Counted from the first letter of the stretch, positions 35,201 through 47,413 are shown. The stretch is 64,000 bases of DNA from Podocnemis expansa (GCA_007922195.1 ML682024.1:8669892-8733891); one strand, 5' to 3'. The notes: generated by a model not told the origin, from the letters alone. A program made the numbers and translations.

Positions 35201-38200
35201 AATTAAATTCACCAAGCAAATGCAAAGAACCCTCATTAGTGGACTTATTGGAAATCACATTATTCTTAAGAAAAATCTCAAGGCTGTTGGGGCTGACTCG
35301 AGAAATTTAAAAGCTTGGGGCTGGCAATGCTGTGGGAGAAAAAGTCTGCACGACAGAGCTCAGTCCATCTCTCATTTTTCAGCATTCTTAGGTCCTCATT
35401 CAGGGAAGCACTTGCACACAGTCACATGCTTAAGTGTCCTTCTTGAGTAAGTGATGCCTTTCTGAACTGCAGCCTTAGGAACCTGCGTACTGATATTCCA
35501 TCCACATACACCCCCGGTCTGAGTTCTGCATTACTAGTCTGTTCGTGACTGCACAGGCACTCTTAACTATGGGGCAGCCTGGGTATTTGCCGCAGGCCTC
35601 ATGCTGGGGGAGGAGGAGAGAGGGAGGAGCTCCCTCCTGCAGCTCGTTGCAGAGAGAGTAGCAAGTCTGGGAAACAAACAGCACTTTCAATCTTGAAAAA
35701 AAACAAACGTTCAGTTTATGGATTCATGACACCAATAACAATAGCAGCACATCTATAAAAAAGGACTCCTATGGCACTTTTAAAAACTAACAAATTTATT
35801 TATCACATGAGCTTACATGGGTGAAAATCTCACTTTGTCAGATGCTTGAAGACAAAGTGGGATTTTCTCCCATGTGAGCTCATGTGATAAATAAAATTGT
35901 TAGTCTTTAAAGCTATGTCTACACTAGCAAATTAGTCCAGACTCAGCTAAAAAGTTAGTTCAAACTAAAAAAAATCACAATTAGTTTGATCTAACTTTCA
36001 AACTACTTAGTTCAGACTAAGCTAGTCCAAACTAAGATTTTAGGTGTAGATATAGCTTAAAAGTGCCACAGGACTTGTTTGCTTTGCTGAAATAGATAGC
36101 TACCCCTTCAGATCTTGAGCACAAATACAGGCACATTTAGGTCTAAATTAGGAGACAATTATCCTCACAGACAGCCCAGCTTTGGAAATTTCTGGTTACC
36201 ACTTAGGTCTATAAATCTCATAAACTCCATGAATTTCTTTTTCTTCCCTTTCTGTAAGGGTTTGTCTACACTTACTCTTTAAACCAAAATAATTATCATT
36301 ATTTTGATTTAAAGTAGTGCAAGTCCCCACTAGCTTTCCTTATTTTGAAATGAGGAGCTCCCTCATTTCGAAATAAGAAGCTCCCTCATTTCGAAATAAG
36401 GAAAGGTCATTTTGAAATAATAAAACCTGGATTTACTTCAAAATGACAGTTAAATCAAAACTGTTACATCAAAATAACACAGTGTAGCTGCGATATTTCG
36501 ATCTAACTGTTATTTCAATTTTAACTGAGGTTTGACCTTCCTCCTACCAGGGTGCATGGCACCATGGAAGGAAGTGTCTGCCCTCAGCCCCCTGGCAAAG
36601 GGTGGGGGAGTTGGAGGGGGTGGGACCCCCTACACCCAGCTCCCCAAGCGCTGTCCAGGTGGCGGGGAACACCCCTGCACCCAGCTCCCTGAAAGCTGGC
36701 TGGACAGGTGGGGAGAAGGAACCCCTGCACCAGGCTCCCCAAGCACTGGGCGGGAGGAGGTGAATGCACCCCTGCGCCCAGCTCCTGGCATACTTGCCTG
36801 ACAGGAGGGGAATGCATCCTCACTCCTGGCTCGCTGGCCAGGCAGCTCAGGGGAATGCATGCCCGCGCCTCGCTCTAGCCATGCATGGAGAGAAGGTACT
36901 CCCATGGCCGGCTATAGGAGTTCTTGCTGGCACATGGAGAAGGCACCCCCGCGCTTGGCTCCTGGGGCACAGCCTGGGCAGAGGGGAAGGAACCCCCATG
37001 CCTGGCTGCAGACGCACCCCTACAGCCAGGTGCAGGGGTGCATTCCCAGCCACCTGGCCAGCGTGCCAGGAGCCCAGTGTGGGGTGCCTTCTCCGCACAC
37101 CAGCCAGTGCTCCTAGGGTATGTCCACATGAGTCTTATTTCAAAACAACACTGGTTGTTTCAAAATAAAAAACTGAATGTCCACGCAACGTTTTCATATT
37201 TCGAAATGACAGGCTTTGTTATTTTGAAACAGCTTAAACCTCATTCATTTCAAAATGGCTGTTATTTCAAAAAGGTTATTTCGAAATAATGTCATTTGGA
37301 CATGTTGTTTCAAAACAACACCATTGTTTCGAAACAACTGTTTCGAAACAACATGTCCAAATGGCCTTATTTCGAAATAACCATTTCAAAATAACAGCTG
37401 TTTCGAAAGCAAGCTTTCCCTTAATTCAAATTAACTTATTTTGAAATAAGGACTTTATTACGAAATAACTCATTTTGAAATAATGATGTATGTGTGGACA
37501 TAGCCCTAGAGCTGGGTGCAGGAGTCTCTTCTCCCTGTCACCTGGCAAGCACAGCCCAAGCCGGGCAGGGGGTGCATTCCCCACTGCCCGGCCAGTGCAG
37601 CTGAAGCTGGGTGAGGGAATCCCTTCCCCACTGCCTGGCCATAGCTACTGGAGCCGGGCACAGGGTCTCTTCCCCATGTTCCTCCAGGGCTTCTACAGCT
37701 GGGTGCAGGTCTGTTCCCTGAACCCAGCTGAGCACGTATGGCTCCAGCTGAGTGGGTGATGGCTTCTCCCCTCCTGGGCTCAGCACACGCAGAGGGAAGG
37801 GATGCTTTTCCCCCACCAATGGCTCACCAGGCTAGAGCCTGGACAGGGGATTGGGTAGTGGCATGGCCCATCTTGGGTGCCATGTTCCCACATCCCATGG
37901 TGCCCCTCTCCTAAATCAAATTAGCAAGTCCTGTCCATGGACATGCTAGATTGATTTGGAGCCATAGTGGAGCCATGTTCAATCCATTTAACTTAAATCG
38001 ATTTAATTATTATTAGTTTGCTCTAATTAGTTTGACTCAAGTTTAACCAGTTTAACGATCTAAGTGTAGGCATAGCCTAAGTTCTATGATCTTCAAAGCA
38101 TCTGACAAAGTGGGTTTTTCTCCAACAAAAGCTCATGCAACAAATAAATTTGTTAGTCTTTAAGTGCCACAGACTCCTTCCTTATTTTGCTGAACTAGAC

Positions 38201-41200
38201 TAACATGGTGACCCCTTTGGAACATGAATTTCTTTGAAATTTGCTGTTTACTCTCTCAAATCTTCATACCTACACACTAGGTTTGAGTCATCTGTAATTT
38301 CACTTCCTCCCTCATTTGTTAATTATAATGCACATACACCTTCTCTCTACTACTTTCATCCTTCATAATTTTAAACATACATCTTAAACTTGTAGTTGAG
38401 CATTAGCTCATTTGTGATAATGGTGAAAAATGGCAAATTGCAGCACATAACGTAAAAATTTCTATCATGATGGAAAGATCGCCAAAAATATCATGCCCAG
38501 GAATAATCTAGAGATCATACAGTCATTGTACTGGCCCTCTAAATCAGGGGTTTTCAACCTTTTCAGGGTCATGATACAGCTGAGAGGCTCCCCAGCTCTG
38601 TATGAAGTACCAAGCCCCCTACTGCTTAGCCCCACTTCTCCCTGGAAGCCCCCTCATCTTCCCCTGCCTTGCAGCTTCACATTTGGCCTTCGCCCTCCCC
38701 AGCAGCCCTGCATCCATTCCTAGCCCTGCAGTCCCCATCTCTTCCTCCAGCCTGACCCCACATCTCTTCTCCGTGGCTCTGCTACCTCTTCCTCTGCGCC
38801 ACCCTCCCGCTTCTTAGCCCCTGGCCTCATGCCTCCACATCTTTTCCCCCAGACCAACACTGCATCTCTTCCTCCCAGCACCATCACATCTTTCCCCCAG
38901 CCCTGCTGCCTCAAGTCTCATCCCCTGGCTGCACCACCAAGGGTCTCTTCCCCTAGCTGCTGGCCACTCTGCCACTGCTTCCTCTCAGCCCGTCCACCTC
39001 TTTCCCCTGGCCCTGCCACTTCTTCCTCCAGCCACAGTGCCTGCCACCTTTTCCCTTGGTTACTTGGCTGCCTCTCTGTCACATCCCCCCACCCCCAACT
39101 CCACTGCCACTCCTTCAGCCCCACTGTCTTTCTCCCCCCAGTCCTGCTACCTCTTCCCCCACCTGCCTGGTTGCCCCACCACCTCTTCCTCCAGCTCTTC
39201 TGCATTTTCCCCCAGCTGCTTGCTTGTCGCTGAGCCACTTCCCCACAACCCCACTGCCCCTCTCAGCCCTGGTATCTTTCCTCCCCACCCTGCTTCCTGC
39301 CCACCCAAATTCCCCACCCAGATTTGAAGTGCTGGACAATAAAATCACTGATGGACAACATGGTGCACAAACAGCGAATAAGAAACTTGTAGGCAGGGCT
39401 CACATGGGGTTTGAGCCAGTCAGAGGACAGCTGGTTTGGGACTGAGCCAACCAAAGGCCAGCAGCATGCTGACTGACAGCAAGCAGTGGTGTGGAGGTAG
39501 CATCTGACAAAGTGGGATTTTCTCCCACGAAAGCTCATGTGAAAAATAAATCTGTTAGTCTTAAGGTGCCACACGAATCCTTGTGTGGGGTTTTTTTTGT
39601 TTTTTTTTTCTGGACTAGACTAACAGGGCTATCCCTTTGGAAATACCTGGGAGACCAGCCTGCTGTGACTGAGACTCTTATTGGCTGCCAGACCTGCAAG
39701 CAGCTGATCTGGGATTGGCTGGTGTGCTTTCTTTGTTCCTCTTTTTTCTGATACAGATACTGTGTATTGTGTCCCTGCATACCTGCAGCTTGCGGCCTGT
39801 ACAGTGCAGCCTGCTTGACACAAGCAGGTTGCTGGGGCTCCCTGCCGCCACAGCTCAGCAAGCGGGTGGGGGGCAGCCTTAGCTCAGTACTGTGCTCCAG
39901 CACACTTTTGTGTTGTGACACAGTGTTTGGGAACTACTGCTCTAAATAATGGAAACGACCTCCAATCAGACCATACTGCACCACAAGCACCCTTAGTTCT
40001 GGCAGCTATGACTTATTTTTTTTAAAAGTAAAGTTATAAAATCATAGACTACAAAAAAGATTCCAAAACCTTTCTAAAAAAGGCTATGTATCTGACTAAA
40101 AAGAGTTCTAGACTTAGACCAGAATCCCATATAATGTTTGCAACAAGCACTGGAGGACACAAAATGAATTGTAAGTTAATGAGGTGATTTTTCCCCATTG
40201 TCTATATACTTAGAGAAATGCAGAAAATAAAGCTCATAAGTAGTTACTAACTGCATTAAACTTCTTTTTTTTTTTTCATTTATAGTGGCCTAAATCAGTG
40301 TTATCGTTATTATGTGCTAGCCAAATTTGGGATTGGGAACCGTTTGCTGTATTATCTCCTAGTTGTTCTAAATTTACAAAAACTTAAAATATGGCTTAAC
40401 TGGGTTTTATTTTTTCTTTATATAGCAGTTAGGTACAGTACACTTATGTCAGCTAAATTTCTAATTAGTACTTAAAAGAAACCCCTAGGGGTCTCAGGTG
40501 CATAAGTAGTCCCCAGAATCATGATTAAAGTTGCCCCACTCTAGGGTTCTATAGATGCCCCTTTGGAAGTGTAACAACTCTTTCCCTTATTTCCTCCTGG
40601 GTTGGACAGGAAAGCCCAGGGATGGCATGAGTTGGCAGGCTGCAGACCTCGGGGAAGACTGGGGGGTGGTAGAAGAATGTGTGTGTGTGCGTGTGTGTGA
40701 GGGGGGCATAACTGACTTTTGTCCAAGGTCCCAGAATCACTAAGACCACCCCAGCATGACCAGGTGCTGTGGGGCTCCAATCTCTGACTGGGGCTCCAGG
40801 TTGTAACTGTACTTTGTACTACAAATAATTAGACACAATGATCATTCATTTCATCATCTCCTTGATCTTTCTCCCCAGCAAGCCTCTCCTCCCCAAAAAG
40901 ATCAATTTCATTATGTCATTAATCATCTCTCTCCCCCATCCCAGACACATTTGGTACAGGGTATTTAAGAAGTTGACTCTGCTATGTCTGTCTGTACATT
41001 TGATAACATTGCTCAGTGTCAGTGTCAAACCTACCTTTCCTTCCCAGAAGATAAAGCACGACAGTCAGAACCAGGATGACAGGGATTGTAATTCCCAGCA
41101 GGAGTTTTAGATGCAGCCCTAGGAAAAAATGTCAATGTCAATGTCCTCTCCAAGGAACCCCTGGCAAGTCTCTCTAGGCCGCAGCTGGCTGAGTCCCATG

Positions 41201-44200
41201 GTAAGTGATACCACTTGTTCTCACAAATGTATACAAGGAGTTCAGCTGCAATTATGTGCAGGGTGACATTATTGATTGTTCTTTGTGAATAAAAGTGGCT
41301 GATGTTTTTCCAGATTTTTAAAACCCAACACAGCTTAACTGAAATCAGAATTGTTCCCCAGAGCTGTTGACATGCAAGGTCCTTTGCAGTCCTTCAAAAA
41401 AAAATTATGAGCTGAAAGGAAACATTTTGCTTCATTTTGAATTGAAAGCTTTGTTTCACAAACAGCATATGTGAGGTCATGCTGCATGGAGAGTGCCACT
41501 GTAGAACAAAACAGAGCAAAAGTAGATCCAGATGGCATCCTCTGTGTGACATGACCTCATACATGTGGCATCTCTGAGGTCATGCAGAATGGCATCCTCT
41601 GTACACTGAGGACTGCTGACATCCCCTCTATTTGTGAAATAAGCCCACTTGGTGTCATGACCCACAGTTTGGGAACTGTTGGTTTAGGTGCTGATGAAAG
41701 GCTTTTGGGGGGGAGCTGGGGAAACAAGCCAGGTCTGGGCTCTGCTGATCTACATTATAGTATAGTAGCTAGCACCTCTGCTTAATATGAAAAAAGTCCT
41801 GGGTTCAATTCCCAGGAGATTAGACTCAATGATCTCATGAGGTCCCTTCCAACCCTATGATTTGATTCTAAAGTCAATTCCTGGGACTCAGTCAATGACT
41901 GGGCACTGGCATGGGAAGGAGATTCCTGTAAGGGATTTGTCCACCAGCTGTTTGTGATACCTCTTTTCTAGGACTGAAGCACAGAGCATGAATTACTAAT
42001 TACAGGGAGAGAAAGAACTTGTGAGTCCAGGTGTGGTGATGCATTTGGTGCCTCCAGCAGGAGCAACAGCAAGAGTGTAGAGGAAGGAAATAATTCCCCA
42101 AATGCCAATTTAGCAGATGGGGTTGGTGAAATCCAGATGAAAGTCTTGCCCCACAGAAGGGTTTTGGATCAGCCTTTGAAAGGGCCATTTTCCTGCCCTA
42201 CAAAGATTTTGCCCAGCTCAGCAATGCTGGTTAAAGCCTGGGAGAGCAGCAGGGAGAATGCTCTCCCTTCGATGTATACCTCATCCTATTGTGTTATTAT
42301 GTGTTTCCTTCAAATCCATTGTCAAGGTGACCACACACAATGGGGTTGCCCATCCCAGCACTCACATTCCCCTAAATAGTGGCCCAAGAATAAATAAATG
42401 CCTCAGAATCATGTACCTTGGGAGGAGGAATCCCTGATGCCATCTCTGCTGGAGTCCTCACCTAGGCAATAAGCACGTAAGATATCAGAGTTGACCATGG
42501 CTCTATTACAGGCCCACACACTGCCCTAGCACAACTACACAACTTGGCAATAACTAGTTGGTTGCAGCACCACTGAAATGGACCTGGGCGTGTTTTGATT
42601 TGAGAAAGCAAAACTGAGCAGAGACCTGAGAACTGTCTATAAGATTCAGGGCTGTTATAGAGAGGATGGTGATCAAGCATTCAGTGACCATGATGGTGGA
42701 AGAAGAATAAATGGGCTCATTCTGCAGCAAGGGAGGTTTAGATGACACAGCAGGATAAACTGTCTAGCAACCAGAGCAATTAAGCTCTGAAACAGCTTCC
42801 GAGGGAGGTTGTCAAATCCCCTCATTGGAGGCTATTAAGAGCAGGTGGGACAAACCACCTGTCAGGTACAGTTCAAAGATTTACTCTGTCCTGCCTTAGC
42901 ACAGTGGGCTGGAGTTAATAGAATCTATCAACCCAGCATTTCTATGATGTTCCCCACCTCCCTTGGCTGGGCCTTCTAAGCCCAGATGGATAAAATACAG
43001 AGTATTTGGAGGGGAGGTGGGTGGGTCCCTGTGACAAATTTGAAAGAACGAGATTTTGTTGGAAAGTTTTTGTTTTAGATTTTGAAAATCAATGAACCTC
43101 AGCATTTGGATTGTTGAAGTTTGTTATTTAATTGTTAGTCTCACTCTGCTGTTTAACTCCATGTTCTGTGATGCTGAGTTGCTAGGCAGGGATAAGCTAG
43201 GATCTCTCTCTCTCTCTCTCTCTCTCNNNNNNNNNNCACACACACACACACACACACACACACAGTCTTACCAGTGATTCTGAGGTGCTGGGCAGGGCTG
43301 AGCTGGGATTTGACCACATGGTTGTTGCTGTCCTTGACCTCATACCCACAGGAGTAATTCCCAGAGCTGCCCTCTGACACCACATGGTCATAGTCGTAGG
43401 TGACTTTCTGCAATAAGCCCTTCTGGGAAGAAATCTCCTCCCTGTCCTTACAGAAGACAACACGAGTGGCCAGGATGCGGGAGAGCACGGAGCACTGGAG
43501 TCGCACAGAGCCCCCCGGTCGGATGGACGTCTGATTCAGGTAGAGTCTGGGGGCACGGAGAGCACCTAGGAAATAGAATGGGTCAAAGCTGTTAGTGGGG
43601 TGTTGGTGGTGCCCAGCGCTGTCAGTGGGGCAGGAAGTAAGCCTGTGCTACCTCTGAGGTCAGGTGGATGCTCTGATTCCACCCCAGCTGGGCAAATGGG
43701 GGGACAAACTCTCTTCAGTGACAGAAAGTTTTATTAAGTGAGGTCTTTTGGTTTGCAGAAGAGCCTGGAGGTTCAGATGGGCTGGGTTCCATTGTCTGGT
43801 GATGGGCATGTCCTAGAACACAGGGCCCCAATGCAGGCACGCTGCTGACCCATGGTTCTAAGAGGAGCTGAGACTCTGTGCTGCGGAAAGGTAAATCCCT
43901 TGGGTTCACAGCCGTGGTATTCGCTCCTTCCCAGGCCTGGTACACTGGAGTGGGACTGGCCAGAGACACAACTCTTTCACCCCTGTATCACATAGGCCTT
44001 AAATGAGAAAGAGCTAAGAGGCACCAGGACAGGGAAGGACTGGCCATGAGATTCGCTTACCCCATTCAGATTACACGCAGACCTAGCCACCTTCCTGCTC
44101 CATTGCACTGAGCTGAGCTGGGCGCAGCCAAGGCTTAGTTGTTGGACAGAACTGGAGGATGGGGGGTAAATGCCATGGGTAGACTGAGGACAGACAAAGA

Positions 44201-44784
44201 GATGGACTTACCAGGAACTGAGCAGATCTCCTGGCTGCTGGGACTCAACACTGAAGATGGAAAGGTGACATGGTTAGTGCTGGTTAGAATCTCCCCGGCT
44301 GTGAGATGCCTGGACTGTCTGATGGGGTTTCTGCTCCTTCCATGAGCACGGTCCCTGGTTCCAGCTCACCAAGAAGTGGGGCATATGAATCTAAATTGTG
44401 GCCTTCCTAGGAGATGCTTTAGTCAAACACAAGTTACTGGACTCAGTGCCAGAAGCTGGGGGACAGTCTCTGCTCTGGGCTATCAGGTGTCAGGCTGTAG
44501 GGGCTAATCCTGGCCTGAAGCTCTGTGAAGTTGTCACTGTAGCTGCAGCCTGGACTGACTGCTGGCCCCATCCTGTCCCCAGCACTATGCACTGTCCCTG
44601 TGCTGGTTTTGAATAGTCCCATTCCCTCAACCATCCCAACAGGCCAATCCTCTGCCACTGATGTGGATTTGCTAACTGCCTGGGCCAGGGGCTGCCCTCA
44701 GTTCTGTTTCCTCCCAACCCCCATGAATTAGCCCAGGGTTCCTGGATGCTCACCAGATAGCAAGAGGCACAGAGGCAGGATCAT
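32261..44784 (-). CDS. Gene B: single-Ig-domain inhibitory receptor with ITIM
   Basis: The model is complement of exons 44754-44784, 44212-44250, 43272-43565, 41035-41118, 34868-34892, 33231-33280 and 32261-32292. All have GT and AG ends, all phases agree, and no frame is broken. The product is a type I surface protein: signal peptide (MILPLCLLLS, LSPSSQEICSVP), one Ig domain, an uncharged helix, and a tail with VMFLLKDQ and IHYASVDW. IHYASV fits the ITIM rule (I/V/L/S-x-Y-x-x-L/V); in known receptors such a tyrosine recruits SHP phosphatases. The 3' end is uncertain. Reading past the last donor gives six codons and TAA at 32240-32242; splicing to a phase 0 exon is also possible. The 6-kb intron between the helix and the tail is full of transposons. 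A second Ig exon as in gene A is absent. Confidence 0.75.
33231..33280 (-). CDS. Gene B exon 6: cytoplasmic exon ending at the ITIM
   Basis: Acceptor TATGTCCCACAG, donor GTAAGAG, phase 2 to 1. It encodes ERIQHETSNAPKDHIH and the first base of the ITIM tyrosine codon. It has one codon more than the gene A copy, so the frame is kept. Confidence 0.65.
33300..33890. repeat. C-rich insertion in a gene B intron
   Basis: Degenerate CCCCAGCTCCTGCCC-like units. It interrupts the A/B alignment just upstream of the ITIM-side exon at 33231-33280, whose acceptor is kept. Confidence 0.45.
34868..34892 (-). CDS. Gene B exon 5: 25-base cytoplasmic mini-exon
   Basis: Acceptor TGCCTTTCAG, donor GTAGGAG, phase 1 to 2, encoding VMFLLKDQ. 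The flanking 150 bases align with 13100-13250 in gene A. Confidence 0.6.
35757..36090. mobile_element. Head-to-head Penelope-like ends, split by a MITE
   Basis: The arms 35762-35845 and 35850-35910 face each other. The right arm resumes after the MITE, at 36061, as AAGTGCCACAGGACTTG. Confidence 0.7.
35911..36057. mobile_element. Short PIF/Harbinger-like MITE
   Basis: AGCTATGTCTACACTAG and GTGTAGATATAGCT ends, with TAA on both sides. Removing it with one TAA restores the Penelope-like end. Confidence 0.85.
36258..38077. mobile_element. Large foldback element of the Harbinger-like group
   Basis: Ends GGGTTTGTCTACACTTA and AAGTGTAGGCATAGCC are inverted, with TAA on both sides. It carries GC-rich minisatellite arms (36600-36870, units of about 45-50 bases; 37510-37830 facing the other way) and a nested MITE. 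No transposase frame. Confidence 0.65.
37116..37505. mobile_element. PIF/Harbinger-like MITE nested in the foldback element
   Basis: GGGTATGTCCACATG and ATGTGTGGACATAGCC ends, flanked by CTA on both sides. The interior is of the 26855-27247 family. Confidence 0.8.
38094..38215 (+). mobile_element. Penelope-like element 3' end
   Basis: CAAAGCATCTGACAAAGTGG, then AAGCTCATGCAAC and TTAGTCTTTAAGTGCCACAG. Confidence 0.7.
38545..39939. mobile_element. hAT-like element, 1.4 kb, perfect target duplication
   Basis: CTCTAAAT flanks both sides (38537-38544 and 39940-39947), fitting the hAT site preference. Ends CAGGGGTTTTCAACC and TTTGGGAACTACTG are imperfectly inverted. The interior is a pyrimidine-rich degenerate repeat with no transposase. 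A Penelope-like end (39501-39640) is nested. Confidence 0.8.
39501..39640 (+). mobile_element. Penelope-like element 3' end nested in a hAT element
   Basis: GCATCTGACAAAGTGGG, AAGCTCATGTGAAAAATAAA, CTGTTAGTCTTAAGG and the closing GACTAACAGGGCTATCCC. Confidence 0.7.
39950..41030. other. Gene B intron
   Basis: AT-rich, with a GT run at 40678-40700. The part just past the exon 4 donor aligns with 12930-13020. No other exon. Confidence 0.45.
41035..41118 (-). CDS. Gene B exon 4: transmembrane helix
   Basis: An 84-base, phase 1 to 1 exon between TTTTCCTAG and GTAGGT. It encodes LHLK, the helix LLLGITIPVILVLTVVLYLL and GRK. No charge sits inside the helix. It is clearly paralogous to 12844-12927. 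Confidence 0.8.
41757..41873 (+). mobile_element. tRNA-derived SINE with CR1-like tail
   Basis: The head has a B box (GGGTTCAATTCCC) and the tail is AGACTCAATGATCTCATGAG followed by GTCCCTTCCAACCCTATGAT. This is the make-up of turtle (tortoise) Pol III SINEs. Confidence 0.65.
42590..42960 (+). mobile_element. CR1 LINE fragment in gene B intron
   Basis: The inverted paralogue of 62010-62420; ends near GCATTTCTATGATG. Confidence 0.55.
43201..43264. repeat. (TC)n - 10 N gap - (CA)n
   Basis: A compound microsatellite beside the gene B Ig donor. N at 43227-43236 is an assembly gap. Confidence 0.95.
43272..43565 (-). CDS. Gene B exon 3: Ig domain
   Basis: A 294-base, phase 1 to 1 exon between ATTTCCTAG and GTAAGA. 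Key parts are APRLYLNQTS, VRLQC, VVFCKDREE and SSGNYSCGYE, ending LRITG. There are N-glycosylation sites NQT and NYS. The donor is followed at once by a long GT repeat and the 10-N gap. Confidence 0.87.
44212..44250 (-). CDS. Gene B exon 2: leader mini-exon
   Basis: A 39-base, phase 1 to 1 exon before GTAAGT, encoding LSPSSQEICSVP. It is the same length as in genes A and C. Confidence 0.75.
44754..44784 (-). CDS. Gene B exon 1: start of signal peptide
   Basis: ATG at 44784 reads MILPLCLLLS, and the exon ends in phase 1 before GTGAGC. It is the counterpart of 3925-3955 and 59250-59280. Confidence 0.75.
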
Positions 44785-45137
44785 CACAGCAGTAGGGAGA
44801 CTGAGAGAAATGGAAACAACTTAGCGGCTTCTGCTCTTAACAGTTGGAAGGAAACAAATTACAGTCACTCCTTGCTCTGTCCTGCTCCTTCTAATCCATA
44901 AGGTGCAGGGAGAGGACATCCTCATCCTTCATGTGCTTCAGTCTGTGCCATCTTCCCCTCAAGGTAGAAGGACCCTTTCGCCACTTACAATCTCCTCCAG
45001 CCTGACAGAGCTGGGCTGAGAATCCAGATACAGTCACTGCTTTGAGTCTCCAACTGAGCTGTATAGCTGAGGCAGCAGGGAGGCTGCATCCCCTTTCTGC
45101 TCTCTTCCGTCCTGTCCTCTCATCGATCATCACTGCT

Positions 45138-45209
45138 CCCCATTTCCTGTCCCTTGCACACCCACTTTGGCCACAGCGTCTCTATTTAGGGCTGGAAGCC
45201 TGAGAATCA
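45138..45209 (-). promoter_or_regulatory. Gene B conserved upstream block
   Basis: The minus-strand copy of the block, about 0.4 kb before the gene B ATG. It holds CCTAAATAGAGACGCTGTGG followed by GGACAGGAAATGGGGA. Confidence 0.4.
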
Positions 45210-45344
45210 AACACACATCAAATACATCTATAAAACTCTCCCTTGATTTAGTAACAGAGGACTCAGCCAAGCTCACCCTGTTAGTCACAGGCCTGGCCTG
45301 GCTGGAGAGTTTAACAGTAAGACCGTCTAGTTCCTCCATAGACT

Positions 45345-45480
45345 TCAAAGTGCTTTATGCAGGAGGGAAATGGATAGTGAAACTGAGGCAGAGGATTGTG
45401 GGGGGAGCCAAGGACAAAAGCCCATAATCCTGAATCCCAAGCAAATGGTCTGCCTGCTAAGCCATACTTCTGTTTACATC
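45345..45480 (-). repeat. MIR-like SINE
   Basis: AAACTGAGGCAGAG on the plus strand and a reversed tRNA-like head near GGTCTGCCTGCTAAGC. The paralogue of 3311-3515. Confidence 0.5.
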
Positions 45481-45985
45481 AGAGGCCACTGTGACAAAGG
45501 TATTTAGGGACCTCGCAATGCAGCCAGGCATCTAGTGGGATTCACTGCAGCTCCTAAGCAGGCTGGGCACCTGACTTGCTTTGGAGGCTAATGACAGTGA
45601 GGCACTTTACTCCCTTGGGCACTCTGGCAATCACACAAAGACCCTGTCTGCATTGCTGTCTCCAAAATCTAGCACCAAGTGATAAAGGATCTGGAGCAGC
45701 TGAGAAATGGCAGCATCTGCTCCATGCAAAGCAGGGCCAGGCAGTCCAAAAGCTGCCTGCCCTTGTGTGTGAGCCATGCCCTACGCATATGCTGGAGGAT
45801 CTGTGACCATGTGTCCCTTGATGAGCTCTCAGCTGTCACCATGGGCCACATGCTGCTCAATCTGGGAAGGCAGCATGGTCCAGTCACTGGATGTTAGGAG
45901 AATCAATTGCGTAGGAGCCCTTTTCTCTCTAGGAGGATTATGGCAAACCTGATGTGCTCACACCAGGACATATTATTGATGTCGG
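45481..45985. other. Gene B 5' flank, paralogous to 2.8-3.2 kb and 57.8-58.2 kb
   Basis: Inverted blocks such as GTGAGCCATGCCCTAC and GTCCCTTGATGAGCTC match the other copies. No gene. Confidence 0.5.
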
Positions 45986-46447
45986 TGTGATCACAGGTAC
46001 AGGAAAAGTAGCTGCACATGGAAAGGATGTTGCATCTGGTCAAACTGGGGAGGAGGTCGAAGGTGCTGGAGACATGGCTGGAGCAGGAGAGATGTGAACA
46101 GGTGACTCATGACTCAATGGTATATCCTCTGTAATGGTGAGGTCAGGTTGGTCAGTTTGAGGTGTATCCTTGGGACAGGTATGGCCAGGTAGCAACTAAT
46201 CTACATGCTGATGGCAAGCAAGACCATACACTGTCTGAACAGAGTAAGAAACAGGTCCTGCCTGAGTGATGACAGTAGCAAGGACCCATTTAGCTCTTGA
46301 AGCAAAATTGCAAGCTAGGATGGCCTGTCCCAGAGTGAAGGTTCAATCCTTTACCTTCAATGCACATGTGCTGACTTGGTTCTGTTGTTGGCAATGAACA
46401 ACTTGTTTTCCTGTTGGTTTCAACAAATCAAAGCAAGTGTGCAACTG

Positions 46448-47102
46448 TCATCCCATCACAAGGAAAGCAGGGAACATTTTAGTTATAGACTGAGGGGTAG
46501 TCCTATAGGAGAATAAAAAGTTGTCCAGATGCTTCTGAAGAGAACATCCCCCCATCAATTTTAGAGCTTGTTTCATAGTTTGCATGAACCTTTCAGTTAG
46601 GCCATTGGTGGAAAGATGGTACGGTGCTGACCTGATGGGGTGTATTCCATTTGCCTTCATAACAAACTGCGGTCCATTGTCACTCATCAGCTATTCTGGG
46701 ATACCATAATGACTAAAGAATCCACATAGGTTCTGAATAGTGCTTTCAGTAATAGTGGATTACATTACAGCAACTCCTAGCTTTTTAGAATGGGCATCAA
46801 CAACAATTTAAAACATGCATCCTTTGAACGGACCAGCAAAATCAACATGAATACATTGACATGGACTTTCAGGCCAGTCCCATGGGTGAAGTGGTGCCAA
46901 CTGAGGTGTGTTTCTGATGCTCTGACATGAAATACAAGTCCTTGCCATCTCCCCAGTGGCTCAGTCCATACACAGCCACCAAAAATAACTTTTTGCAATT
47001 TCCTTCATGCATACTATAACACAGTAAGTTGAAAGGAGATATTCCAACAAATGTGGTCTCAATGATGGTGGGATAATGACATGAATATCCCACAACAAAC
47101 AC
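46448..47102 (-). pseudogene. Integrase of the older gypsy element
   Basis: The lower part reads MSDNGPQFV, HLSTNGLTERFMQTMKQAL and SYRTTP, giving the second D and the E of the D,D,E core. The upper part (46777-47102) is frameshifted. Confidence 0.7.
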
Positions 47103-47413
47103 CCAGGCTAAATTGATAACTCCATCCTCCTAGACATGTAGGGGAGGAGGTCAGGTATGACATGGGTGTTCCAGAAGGATGTTCCATGTATCAGTGTGTC
47201 CATAACATTAAACAGTACTGGGTCAACATGTGTTGTTTTCTTTATTTTCAATAGTAGTGACAGGTGTTTTCTTTCTGTTCAAAGTAAAAAGATTCCTTCC
47301 TAGCCCATATCTGGATGTGCTACTGGCAGGGGTAGCTGCGAAAGACCATCTGTGTTGCAATGCAAAGATTTCCAACACTTGATCTCGTATGTATATCCAG
47401 AATGTAGAAAGAT

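Noticed and set aside
36532..37168. Frames in the minisatellite arms
   Set aside because: Repeat-derived; they run across the nested MITE edge.
38602..39445. Proline/serine-rich frames
   Set aside because: They lie inside a hAT element with a pyrimidine-rich interior.
40838..41110. Plus-strand frame over the gene B membrane exon
   Set aside because: A shadow of the minus-strand exon 41035-41118.
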